A DNA stretch of 64,000 nt from Motiliproteus sp965230185. Its GTDB lineage: Bacteria > Pseudomonadota > Gammaproteobacteria > Pseudomonadales > Balneatricaceae. The notes beneath the pieces are model-generated. The model was not told the DNA's origin. It did not search any database and saw only the letters and a list, made by a program, of their open reading frames with translations. Made by a program: the position numbers and the translations under genes. This document shows positions 48,363 through 56,477 of the stretch, in pieces; the stretch's first letter is position 1, and every line of letters starts with the position of its first letter. The stretch spans positions 4,464,001-4,528,000 of the forward strand of contig OZ245995.1 of assembly GCA_965230185.1 (NCBI GenBank), read 5' to 3'.

Positions 48363-49989
48363 CATGGACCTGCCCTCCCAGCACCGTGGCATGAACCCCT
48401 ATATTGCGAAGCTGCTCAGGAGCAACCTGCAGCGGATCCTCATCCAGCACCGCCATATCGGCAAACTTACCAATTTCCAGGCTACCCACCAGGTGATCCA
48501 GCCGCAGCGTCCAGGCCGCCCCAAGGGTGATCATCTCCAGCGCCTGGCGGACGCTGATGCGCTCGTCCGTGCCCAGCACATCACCGGAGGCGGTCTGTCG
48601 CATCACGGCGCACCAGGCCGTAAACAGCGGAGCCATCGGGGTAATCGGAGCATCGCTGTGGGCCGCCACCGGAATGTTCAGTCGCAGCGCCGTGCCCAGC
48701 GGTTCCAGCCGCAGACTGCGCTCGTAACCCAGGGTGCGGGCCCGGTGGATATCCCCCCAGTAGTAAATATGATTGGCAAACATATTCAGACAGATTCCGG
48801 AGCTGGCTACCCGCCGCAGCTGCGCATGATCAATCACCTGGCAGTGCTGCAGAGTATGGCGATGATTCTGCCGCGGCCACAGCTCCAGCGCCTGTTCCAG
48901 CGCCTCCAGCATCAGCTCCACCGCTTCATCACCATTAGTGTGGATATGCAGCTGCAAACCGGCCTGATGATAAGCCTGGACGGTCTGCTTCAGGGTTTCC
49001 GGAGGCGCGTTCCAGATACCGTTGGCATGACCATCATGATAGCCGGGCCATTTCATGCGGGCGGTATAGCCCTGAATGCTGCCGTCGGTCATCATCTTCA
49101 CCGGGCCGAAAATCAGCTTATCGGTGTTGTACTCCATACACTCCTGCAGACGGGCGATGCCCTCTGCCGGTGAGCGGTCCAGGGCGCTCATCGCCGGCAC
49201 CAGCCGGGCCGGAAAGGTCTCTTCCGCCGTCACCTCCCGCATCGCCGCCACCCCCTGTTCGGAAAGCGGGTTATAGAGATCGGTCACGGTGGTGACACCG
49301 GCATTGCAGGAGATCCTGCCATAGCGCCGCAGATTATCGGGTACCGCCATCGACTCAAAAAGGTTCTGGCCCAGTCCTTCAAAGACCGCATGAATGGCGG
49401 CGATCTCCTGCAGCTCTCCGGTGGGGAGCCCGCCTGTGTCGAGGCAAACCCCCTGGATATCCGCGTGTTTGTGCAGTCCTGACATCTCCAGCATCAGACT
49501 GTTGACGGTCATCACATGCATGCTGGCGTGGTAAACCACCACCGGCCGCTCAGCCACCGCCCGGTCCAGCATATGCCGGTCGAGCCGTTGCCCCTCAAAG
49601 AAGATCGGATCGAACCCCCAGGCCAGCAACGGAGCCCCCTCGGGCAACTCTGCCGCAGCGGCCCGCAGTCGTGCGGCCATCGAGTCCGGGTCGGTGATGC
49701 CCGGCCAGCGGTGGCCGTCAGGATCGGTGCGTGGGAAATACCCCAGGTAAAGGTGATCCCAGACCGCCCCTTCCAGCGCATGACTGTGGCCCTCGACAAA
49801 TCCGGGCAGAATGATTTTATCGGCAAAACGCTCATCCAGCCGGTAGTCCTTCAGATGCTCCACCCCCTGCCAGGGCCCCACGGCCATGATCCGTCCCTCA
49901 TTGACAGCGATGTACTGTGCTACCGGCTGGGACGGATTCATGGTGATGATGTTGCGGGCAACAAAGATTGTCTTATCGTTACTGCTCAT
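48352..49989 (-). CDS. Amidohydrolase, YtcJ-like
   Basis: This 545-residue metal-dependent hydrolase has the metal-binding HxH in VEGHSHALEG and later histidines in LHIHTNGDEAVE, TLQHCQVIDH and VAAHSDAPITPM. It is typical of the YtcJ/amidohydrolase-3 group, which cleaves C-N bonds in amides or N-formyl compounds. No signal peptide is visible, so it is cytoplasmic. It lies between the GltS-like transporter and the CobW GTPase and is cotranscribed with both. The transporter may import its substrate. Confidence 0.88.
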   Translation of the reverse strand: MSSNDKTIFVARNIITMNPSQPVAQYIAVNEGRIMAVGPWQGVEHLKDYRLDERFADKIILPGFVEGHSHALEGAVWDHLYLGYFPRTDPDGHRWPGITDPDSMAARLRAAAAELPEGAPLLAWGFDPIFFEGQRLDRHMLDRAVAERPVVVYHASMHVMTVNSLMLEMSGLHKHADIQGVCLDTGGLPTGELQEIAAIHAVFEGLGQNLFESMAVPDNLRRYGRISCNAGVTTVTDLYNPLSEQGVAAMREVTAEETFPARLVPAMSALDRSPAEGIARLQECMEYNTDKLIFGPVKMMTDGSIQGYTARMKWPGYHDGHANGIWNAPPETLKQTVQAYHQAGLQLHIHTNGDEAVELMLEALEQALELWPRQNHRHTLQHCQVIDHAQLRRVASSGICLNMFANHIYYWGDIHRARTLGYERSLRLEPLGTALRLNIPVAAHSDAPITPMAPLFTAWCAVMRQTASGDVLGTDERISVRQALEMITLGAAWTLRLDHLVGSLEIGKFADMAVLDEDPLQVAPEQLRNIGVHATVLGGQVHECL

Positions 49990-50035
49990 AGGTTTACTAC
50001 CCGTTTTCAGTCTGTGTTATCTCACCGGCTGCAGA

Positions 50036-51436
50036 TTATTTCGCAGCAATTCCCGCCACCGGTGCGGCGGCCAGCTTGCGTCTCATCAGAAAGGGCACCA
50101 ACGCCAGGACACAGAGGGCCGTTCCGCCGAAGATCGCCAGATAGGTCCCAGCGCCCAGTGACGGGGCGACCGGCGCAAAGATAAAGAAGATATGAAAGTT
50201 CACGAAGAGAATGGCCAGGTTGAAGAATGCCAGTTCCTTAGCCACCGAGGTGCTGAAATCCGCATCCATCATCCGCAACAGCAGCAGCCCGCTGCCGGTT
50301 GAGCCACAGCAACAGCCGAAGGAGGTAACACTCCGCTCCGGCCCCAGCTGGCCGCTCAGACGCCCGATCCACAGGCAGCCGATCAGTGTCGTCACGGCAA
50401 TGACCAGGGTAACCAGAGTAATGGGTACCAGCAGCGCACTGAGAACGGCAAACTTGATACTCATCAGCGTGCCGACCACCATAAAGTCCACCGACGAGCC
50501 GGTGATCCGCTTCAGCGTTTCATTATCGACCTGACGATCCAGCCCCGAGCTGTCCAGCCCCCAGCGCATCAGCACACAGACCGCCAGACCATGGAGAAAG
50601 AACATGTTGTAGCTGAACAGCACACTGAGATTAACGCCGAACGGCTTAAAGCCAGCCACCACTCCCTGCATAAAACCCAGCCAGATATAGGTCAGGACAT
50701 AGGCTACCGCCAGCAGACTCAGATGGTATGCCAGAGAATCCAGGTTACCGGGGTGGGTCACCATTCTGCCGGTGACCGGCGCATCGTTGCGGGCGAAAAA
50801 ACCGGCGATAAAGTTATCATCGATGTTGGACGCGCGATTGCTGTTCTGACCGCGCCGGATAAAACGTCTGGCCACCGGTACACCGACCAGGAAGGCAACG
50901 ATAAATCCGAGCGAAGCATAGATCAGCCCAACCTGGGCGGCATTTTCAATACCGTATTGTTTCTCCCAGATACCGCCATAAGTCAGCGCCTGGCCCGGTC
51001 CCTGGGTGAAGCCATGAGTCACCAGCGCTCCCAGGTATTCACTGAGCTGGGCACCGGTAACGGCATCGTAGGCAGCAATGACACCATAGCCCAGTACCCC
51101 CTGCAGCCCCAGACTGACACTCCAGGCCACGGTCAGCCACAGACCACCTTTTACGATGCTGCTTCCCGATGAGGACTGGCTTTTACTGCTGCCGGTCAGA
51201 CACAGCGACATAAAACTGAGGGTAAAGAAATGAAATGTCAGCGCAGTAAAGTCGGCAGAGGAATAGCCGGGAATCAACTCCAGCGAAAGCAGTGCGAAGC
51301 CGATGACACCGCCAATCAGGCTGGCGGGAACCAGCGAATTACGCAGAAAATGCAGCCGGTTTCTGAGAATGCTGCCCAGTAACAGCATCGCCGCGAGTAT
51401 CGCAAACGCGATAACGCCGTGGAAGGTACTACCCAT
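50036..51436 (-). CDS. Sodium/glutamate symporter-like (GltS family) protein
   Basis: This 466-residue protein has about twelve membrane segments in two halves. GltS-type features are the re-entrant-loop region THGFTQGPGQALTYGGIWEK and the later FGCCCGSTGSGLLLLRMMDA. It has the NSLVPASLIGGVIGF start seen in this family. Substrate could be glutamate or another carboxylate. First gene of a three-gene operon, 230 bases from a divergent LysR gene. Confidence 0.82.
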   Translation of the reverse strand: MGSTFHGVIAFAILAAMLLLGSILRNRLHFLRNSLVPASLIGGVIGFALLSLELIPGYSSADFTALTFHFFTLSFMSLCLTGSSKSQSSSGSSIVKGGLWLTVAWSVSLGLQGVLGYGVIAAYDAVTGAQLSEYLGALVTHGFTQGPGQALTYGGIWEKQYGIENAAQVGLIYASLGFIVAFLVGVPVARRFIRRGQNSNRASNIDDNFIAGFFARNDAPVTGRMVTHPGNLDSLAYHLSLLAVAYVLTYIWLGFMQGVVAGFKPFGVNLSVLFSYNMFFLHGLAVCVLMRWGLDSSGLDRQVDNETLKRITGSSVDFMVVGTLMSIKFAVLSALLVPITLVTLVIAVTTLIGCLWIGRLSGQLGPERSVTSFGCCCGSTGSGLLLLRMMDADFSTSVAKELAFFNLAILFVNFHIFFIFAPVAPSLGAGTYLAIFGGTALCVLALVPFLMRRKLAAAPVAGIAAK

Positions 51437-51666
51437 AATCTGTTCACCCCTGTTTTATCTTTATTTTCAGGTTTGTGCGAGATTCAGAGGCCAGCCCGGA
51501 CAGACCGGAAAACCCGATTCAGTCCCGACCGCCATTCGGACAGGGAGGTCGATGCTGCTGATGGCCTCCCATGGTCCATCAACAACCCGATATCAATAAA
51601 CTAGCGAATATGAACGTGCCTGTATAATATCAATTAAGCACCATTTGATATCCACGAGGCATCAAT

Positions 51667-52599
51667 TTGCGAATCGAACTGCGCCATATGCGCTGCTTTA
51701 TCGCCGTCGCCGAAGAGCTTCATTTCCGACGGGCGGCGGAAAAACTGAACCTGGCTCAACCGGCTCTGAGCAGGACTATCAGCCAGCTTGAAGATGATCT
51801 CGGTGTCCGGTTGCTGGAGCGCAGCAACCGTCGGGTCAGCCTGACCGACGAAGGCAGAGAGTTTCTCAGCGGTTGCTACAGCACATTGGACAGCGTAAAC
51901 AAGGCGATCGAGCGAACCCGCCGTGCGGCCAGAGGCGACATCGGCAAGCTGCGCATCGGTTACACCGATTTTGCAATCAATGGTGTCCTGCCGGCCATTC
52001 TCGATGAGTTCAGGCGACAGCATCCGGATATCGAAATCGAACTGATCTACAGCCCTAGCCATGAACAGATCAGTAATCTCTACGACCATCAGCTCGATTT
52101 CGCCTTCCTGACCGGTGAAATCAGCGAGACAGATATCGCCTGCATCACTGTGCAGCAACAACGTTTCGTCTGCGTCCTGTATGAGGGACACCCGCTGGCA
52201 GATAAGCAGGAGCTACGAGTACAGGACCTGGCCGGAGAGCCCATGGTGGTCGGAGCCTGGAAAAACTGGATTTACTATCGGCGCCACCTCGATGCCCTTT
52301 GTCTCAGAGCAGGCTTCAGGCCCCGCATCAAGCAGGAAGCCCATAACAGCGAGAGTATTTTCGGCGTGATTGCCGCCAAGATGGGCATCACCATCCATCT
52401 GGATTCTGCGCGTAATTACTTTCGACGGGGGCTGATCATCCGGCCGTTGGCCGATGAAAACAGTACGGTTGAGATTCAGGCAGCCTGGCTGGACAGACAG
52501 CTCACGCCGGTTCAGCAGAAGATGATTACCCTGCTACGACACAGCTCGATAAAGGCCCGCCAGAGCATATCGACATCGGCAATATCAGCATCTGACTGA
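51667..52599 (+). CDS. LysR-family transcriptional regulator
   Basis: This 310-residue regulator has the winged helix RHMRCFIAVAEELHFRRAAE, NLAQPALSRTISQLEDDLGV and an inducer domain beginning KLRIGYTDFAINGVLPAILD. The start is TTG with GAGG 8 bases before it, giving the normal RIELRHMRCF opening. Divergent from the GltS-like operon, its probable target. Confidence 0.9.
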   Translation: MRIELRHMRCFIAVAEELHFRRAAEKLNLAQPALSRTISQLEDDLGVRLLERSNRRVSLTDEGREFLSGCYSTLDSVNKAIERTRRAARGDIGKLRIGYTDFAINGVLPAILDEFRRQHPDIEIELIYSPSHEQISNLYDHQLDFAFLTGEISETDIACITVQQQRFVCVLYEGHPLADKQELRVQDLAGEPMVVGAWKNWIYYRRHLDALCLRAGFRPRIKQEAHNSESIFGVIAAKMGITIHLDSARNYFRRGLIIRPLADENSTVEIQAAWLDRQLTPVQQKMITLLRHSSIKARQSISTSAISASD

Positions 52600-52813
52600 T
52601 TCTACGGGCATAGCTGTTAACAGGATTGCAGTTCAGGAAATTCCTGCCGGACCGCACGGCTCAGCAATACCAGGGCAGCTGTGATAATAATGGAGAAAGC
52701 GGCAGCGTTGAGTCACGTCAGCGGAAGGGAAAGCCGACCAGGACGGTTATCTGATAACCTCTCGATCGTCAGTGCAGAATTTTCAGTTTCGTTTCCGGAA
52801 TTCAAAGCCTGAG

Positions 52814-52843
52814 CTCACCGGACACCCGATAGTGTCCGGTGAG
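52814..52843 (-). terminator. Hairpin after the bacterioferritin genes
   Basis: CTCACCGGACAC and GTGTCCGGTGAG form a perfect 12-base stem with a 6-base loop, 8 bases after the first bacterioferritin stop. No long T-run follows. It probably ends or protects the bfr transcript. Confidence 0.7.
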
Positions 52844-52851
52844 AATAGAGC

Positions 52852-53322
52852 CTAGCCCATCTGTGACTGCAGGTAGTTGGGCAGACCGATCTTCTGAATC
52901 AACCCCAGCTGCTTCTCCAGCCAGTAGGCGTGGTCCTGCTCGGTGTCTTCCAGCAGTTTTTCCAGAATCTCACGGCTCTGGTAATCCTGCTCCTGTTCGC
53001 AGATTTTGATGGCGTCCTTCAGCGCCTTGTCGACGGCATACTCCACATCGAGATCACTCTGCAGCATGGAAGGTACATCGTTACCGATATTGAGCGGATC
53101 CCGCTTGGTCATGCAGGGGGTGCCTTCCAGGAACAGGATACGCTCGATCAGCAACGAGGCATGGCCCTTCTCGTCGTCGAACTCATGATCGATACGCTCA
53201 TACAGCTTATGCAGTCCCCAGTCATCGTACATACGGGAGTGGATGAAATACTGATCCATGGCGGTGAGTTCCATAGCCAGCAGACCGTTCAGTGCGTCAA
53301 TAACCTTTGCGTTGCCTTTCAT
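52852..53322 (-). CDS. bfr: Bacterioferritin, ferroxidase-type subunit
   Basis: This 156-residue four-helix iron-storage subunit keeps the ferroxidase ligands Glu18, Tyr25, Glu51, His54 and Glu94, and an ExxH pair at 128/131. The residue that ligates haem in E. coli Bfr (Met52) is lysine here, so this subunit should oxidise iron but not hold haem through residue 52. It lies 17 bases downstream of a second bacterioferritin gene with the opposite pattern, so mixed shells are likely. Confidence 0.95.
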   Translation of the reverse strand: MKGNAKVIDALNGLLAMELTAMDQYFIHSRMYDDWGLHKLYERIDHEFDDEKGHASLLIERILFLEGTPCMTKRDPLNIGNDVPSMLQSDLDVEYAVDKALKDAIKICEQEQDYQSREILEKLLEDTEQDHAYWLEKQLGLIQKIGLPNYLQSQMG

Positions 53323-53339
53323 TGTCCATCTCCTCCCGA

Positions 53340-53804
53340 CTACATTTTAGACTGCAGGTAGTTTTCTTTACCGACATTGCTGATCAGGTACTGCTGCGCT
53401 TCGATCCAGTCGACGTATTCCTCCTCGTACCCGAGGATATCTTCCAGCAGTTCGCGGCTGACATAATCACCGGCCGACTCACAGAAGGCGATGGCTTCGC
53501 GCAGTAGCGTCAGCTCTTCAGTCTGAAAATCCAGATCGCACTGGAGCATCTCTTCGGTATGCTCGCCGATGCGCAGATGCCCCAGGCTCTGCAGGTTGGG
53601 CAACCCCTCCAGGAACAGCACCCGCTCGATCAGCTTGTCCGCCTGCTTCATGTCCTTAATGGACTTTTTGTAGGCCTTTTCGTTGAGCTCATCCAGGCCC
53701 CAGTTCCGGTACATGCGTGCATGCAGGAAAAACTGGTTGATGGAAGTGAGTTCACTGGTCAGCACCTTGTTAAGGTAGCCGATGACCTTCTTGTCGCCTT
53801 GCAT
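53340..53804 (-). CDS. bfr: Bacterioferritin, haem-binding-type subunit
   Basis: This 154-residue subunit keeps haem ligand Met52 (KDMKQ) but has lost most ferroxidase ligands: Tyr25 is Phe, Glu51 is Asp, His54 is Gln, Glu94 is Gln and His130 is Tyr. It should bind haem and release iron electrons but not oxidise iron well. The start at 53804 has AGGAGG upstream (the frame stays open to 53864). It is the first gene of the bfr pair. Confidence 0.95.
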   Translation of the reverse strand: MQGDKKVIGYLNKVLTSELTSINQFFLHARMYRNWGLDELNEKAYKKSIKDMKQADKLIERVLFLEGLPNLQSLGHLRIGEHTEEMLQCDLDFQTEELTLLREAIAFCESAGDYVSRELLEDILGYEEEYVDWIEAQQYLISNVGKENYLQSKM

Positions 53805-54093
53805 GGGGTGTCCTCCTGAAATGACGCCTGGCGGGATCCCTGACCCGAATTCTGAGTGCAGCAAGCTTAGACTACAAAACCGGCAATATCAAAGAGTTTT
53901 TCTTTACTTTTCATATAGATAGTAACTAATAATGGTTTCGATTCTTATTGCGTTTTATCAATTTTTGTAGGGTTTCAATTCCCGATACGGACCGGAGAAG
54001 CAGGCAGAAACCAGGGTGGCAGTGCGATAAGAATGTTCGGTAAACCTACTCTTCAGCATTCCGTTCGTCGTCCCGATATTTATGGCAAGCTAT
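53805..54093. other. Intergenic region upstream of the bacterioferritins
   Basis: No gene is visible. The A+T-rich block 53890-53970 should hold the bfr promoter. A TAATAATGG-type dyad there is too weak to name. Confidence 0.4.
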
Positions 54094-54108
54094 TGATAAT
54101 AAATATCA
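54094..54108 (+). promoter_or_regulatory. Fur box
   Basis: TGATAATAAATATCA matches 13 of 14 informative positions of the 7-1-7 Fur palindrome TGATAATNATTATCA. It lies 88 bases before a small membrane-protein gene and about 290 bases before the bacterioferritin pair on the other strand. Confidence 0.7.
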
Positions 54109-54195
54109 TTTACTTTCAATTTCGATAAAAAAACTGGCCATCGCGACACTGAACGGCTATACAGGCAGTTATTAAGCAACAGAAGGGAGATTCTG

Positions 54196-54444
54196 ATGGC
54201 TCTGCTGACATCCCTGACCAGCCTCAGCTGGATTGCAAAAACCTATGCGGTTTACAGCTACAGCCTCGCGTTTCTGTTGCAGAGCAGTATCTGCCTGTGT
54301 CTCGCCATTGCGGCGACACTGGCGGGAATGATCCTGCGCCGACAGAGCCTCCGGCAGCAACAATCAGTACCTCACCCGATGGTCCGAATATCCCCCATTC
54401 CGTTAGCTGTACAGACCCATCAGCACAACAAATACAAACGATAA
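54196..54444 (+). CDS. Small membrane protein (82 aa) behind a Fur box
   Basis: The protein has one or two hydrophobic segments (YSLAFLLQSSICLCLAIAAT, LAGMILRR) and a polar tail rich in Gln and His (THQHNKYKR). A good GGGAG site lies 6 bases before the ATG. I do not recognise it. Position behind a strong Fur-like site and next to bacterioferritins suggests an iron-related role. The coding status is likely but not certain. Confidence 0.5.
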   Translation: MALLTSLTSLSWIAKTYAVYSYSLAFLLQSSICLCLAIAATLAGMILRRQSLRQQQSVPHPMVRISPIPLAVQTHQHNKYKR

Positions 54445-54482
54445 TTATTATTGTTTGCATTATCAGAAAGATTCTGTAGAAT
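54440..54482 (+). promoter_or_regulatory. Fur-box-like site overlapping a promoter
   Basis: CGATAATTATTATTG (54439-54453) matches about 11 of 14 informative positions of the Fur palindrome. A TTTGCA/TAGAAT pair with a 17-base spacer (54454-54482) follows directly. It would start a transcript near 54489 that enters a region without a clear gene. Confidence 0.4.
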
Positions 54483-54822
54483 AACTTTCAACGTAGAGGT
54501 GGCCGTTATTTGCAGGACAGGCCCACTTCTCGCTGAAACCCGACGTGGCTGGCCAGTACGGCAACACATCTCGAATCAGCGGGTCGTGAGCAACGAACGC
54601 AGAGCTGCATCCATGTTAACCCCCTGAAGATGGTACCGACCGGGCTGATCCGAGCTAAGTCTGCCCGACCCGGTACAGCCCTGAGCACAGGGCATGATCG
54701 ACGCCGCCCCTCCCAGCGGCGTTGTTCACATCCCGGGGAGCTTTACCAGCCAGCAACTGTTATCCGGCCTCCATAAATACGCCTGTGGAATACGGTATAA
54801 TAGGCTGACGCCAGAAAACACA
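54483..54822. other. Region without a clear gene downstream of the Fur-like promoter
   Basis: No reading frame here has both a ribosome site and recognisable sequence. A GACGCCGC/GCGGCGTT hairpin lies at about 54691-54714. A TATAAT box is at 54797-54802. A non-coding RNA is possible; see findings. Confidence 0.35.
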
Positions 54823-54858
54823 AACGGCCTTTCCCCACGAAGAAAGGCCGTTTTTTAT
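54823..54858. terminator. Bidirectional terminator
   Basis: AAACGGCCTTTC and GAAAGGCCGTTT form a perfect 12-base stem with an 8-base loop, followed by T on the plus strand and a T-rich stretch on the minus strand. It ends the reductase gene (stop at 54924) and any plus-strand transcript. Confidence 0.88.
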
Positions 54859-54923
54859 GCCATCTATAGGAAACTCGACGGCCGCAACAGACCACCTGCC
54901 GATTTCAGCCCTGGTAGCACGGA

Positions 54924-55961
54924 TCAGGATTTTCCACGCCAGCCCGCGGTCAGGCGTTCCCACAGCGATTTTCTGACGCCGGGATTAAACTGGTCGATAA
55001 ACAGTCGCTCTTCCGGCAGCCTGTAAGCCAGGAAGCTTTCCCGGGCAGGCTGAATCATCCCGGGCGGCCCGGCCATATAGAGATCGAATGCTGAAAGATC
55101 CTGATAGTCCTCAAGCACCGCCTGGTGCACGGGACCGGATCTCCGCCCTTCTCCTTTTTCCGCGTCCATCAGTACAGGTGTGATACCTATGCCGGACTGC
55201 TGCCACTGGCCGGCGGCCTCCGGCAGGTACAGGCTCGATTCGTCGGCGGCACCTGCATAGAGATGGACGGAGCGCATTCTGCCCGCCACCAGTCCGTACT
55301 CAATCAGCGCCTTGATTGGTGCAAGGCCGGTACCTCCAGCCACCATGATCACCGGTCGCCCGGAGCTTTCCCGCAGATGGAAACGCCCCATCGGGCCTTC
55401 GATGGCCAGCGAATCTCCGGCCTGCGCAGGGCCGAAGATCCACTCGCTGGCCAGCCCGCCGGGCTGGTAACGGACATGCAGTTCCAGCAGGTTATTTTCA
55501 GCACGAGCATTAGCCAGCGAGTAGGACCGTTTTTCGCCGCCCCGCAGAATCAGTTCGATATACTGTCCCGGCCGGTAGTCCAGCAACTCAGTCTCAGGAA
55601 GTCTCAGCCAGAGTCCCATCACATTTTCCGCCAGCAGCTGCTTGTGATCGACCGTCACGGACAGCTGCTGCGGCTCGGCCCAGGGTTGTGGTTGCTCGAG
55701 AGGCTGAAGCGTCAGATCACTGACCGGCATCGCCTGACAGCAGACCACCTGATCCCGTGGCAAACCGCCCGGCGGCTGATAGTCGTTCAGATACTCAGTC
55801 CGGCCCGCCAGCACTCGGGCATGGCAGGCACCACACTGACCATTGCGGCAGCTGTACGGAAAGGGTTGCCCCTGGCTGATTGCCGAGTCAACGACAGAAC
55901 GGTCGCCGGCAGCCGTAAACTGCTCTCCCGACTCAAGGGCAATCTGATACTGCAGTTTCAT
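54924..55961 (-). CDS. Ferredoxin-type NAD(P)H reductase (2Fe-2S, FAD)
   Basis: This 345-residue soluble flavoprotein has an N-terminal plant-type ferredoxin domain (Cys38, Cys43, Cys46 and a later Cys in VVCCQA). An FAD domain (KRSYSLAN) and an NAD domain (VMVAGGTGLAPIKALIEYG, MAGPPGMIQPARE) follow. It resembles CDP-6-deoxy-glucoseen reductase and oxygenase reductases, which move electrons from NAD(P)H to a partner. It may also act as a ferric or flavin reductase. It lies about 105 bases downstream of the cytochrome/pseudopilin genes on the same strand. Linkage to them is inferred. Confidence 0.87.
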   Translation of the reverse strand: MKLQYQIALESGEQFTAAGDRSVVDSAISQGQPFPYSCRNGQCGACHARVLAGRTEYLNDYQPPGGLPRDQVVCCQAMPVSDLTLQPLEQPQPWAEPQQLSVTVDHKQLLAENVMGLWLRLPETELLDYRPGQYIELILRGGEKRSYSLANARAENNLLELHVRYQPGGLASEWIFGPAQAGDSLAIEGPMGRFHLRESSGRPVIMVAGGTGLAPIKALIEYGLVAGRMRSVHLYAGAADESSLYLPEAAGQWQQSGIGITPVLMDAEKGEGRRSGPVHQAVLEDYQDLSAFDLYMAGPPGMIQPARESFLAYRLPEERLFIDQFNPGVRKSLWERLTAGWRGKS

Positions 55962-56066
55962 TGCTGGCTGCTTACCTCATAGTCATTGGTTTCGGCGGCC
56001 GACAGACAGTCTGTGATCGACGCCGGTAATATGCTGTCGCCCAGGTCTGTCACCCGGCTCGCCGAG

Positions 56067-56477
56067 TTACTCACCATAGCGGGAAGCGGGACCGAACAGG
56101 TTCCAGCTGACCACGTCGTCGTCGCTGTCAACACCGTCCGGCCCCTGTGACCAGATATCCACCGGTTCAAATCGGCCAGGCTTCGCGTATCGGTATTCAC
56201 GCCCCCAGGGATCTTTCGGCACACTCCCGAAGTAGCCGGCATCGACAAAAGCCTGCAGTCCCTGCTCCGTGGATGGCAGAGGTTTTTCCAGGTCCACCGA
56301 CCAGCCGCCCATGGCGCTGTCGATAATCATCACCCCTTCCCGGGCCTTGCGATAAGCCCGCTCCTCCTCGGTTTCAACATCATCCACCATCCGGATCAGC
56401 GGCGGGATCAGCACTCCGACCAGCGCCACCAGCACCACGGTTTCGATCAGACTGAAACCTCGCATCTGTTTTCTCAT
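56067..56477 (-). CDS. GspG-like pseudopilin
   Basis: This 136-residue protein has a prepilin leader cleaved before FSLIETVVLVALVGVLI (Glu at +5). The typical GspG C-terminal part follows: LPSTEQGLQAFVDAGYFGSV, PKDPWGREYRY and DIWSQGPDGVDSDDD, which forms the calcium-binding loop. Two prolines and charged residues appear early in the mature helix, so it is divergent. The start overlaps the cytochrome c stop by one base, so the two are translationally coupled. That coupling to a cytochrome is unusual. It is separate from the other pseudopilin genes at 59284-60584. Confidence 0.85.
   Translation of the reverse strand: MRKQMRGFSLIETVVLVALVGVLIPPLIRMVDDVETEEERAYRKAREGVMIIDSAMGGWSVDLEKPLPSTEQGLQAFVDAGYFGSVPKDPWGREYRYAKPGRFEPVDIWSQGPDGVDSDDDVVSWNLFGPASRYGE

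Noticed and set aside
54797..54858. A tiny RNA from the TATAAT at 54797 to the terminator at 54858
   Set aside because: No -35 element is present at the right distance. The hairpin is better explained as the terminator of the reductase gene.
54694..55026. A 110-codon plus-strand frame
   Set aside because: It runs through the terminator hairpin and into the 3' end of the reductase gene on the other strand.
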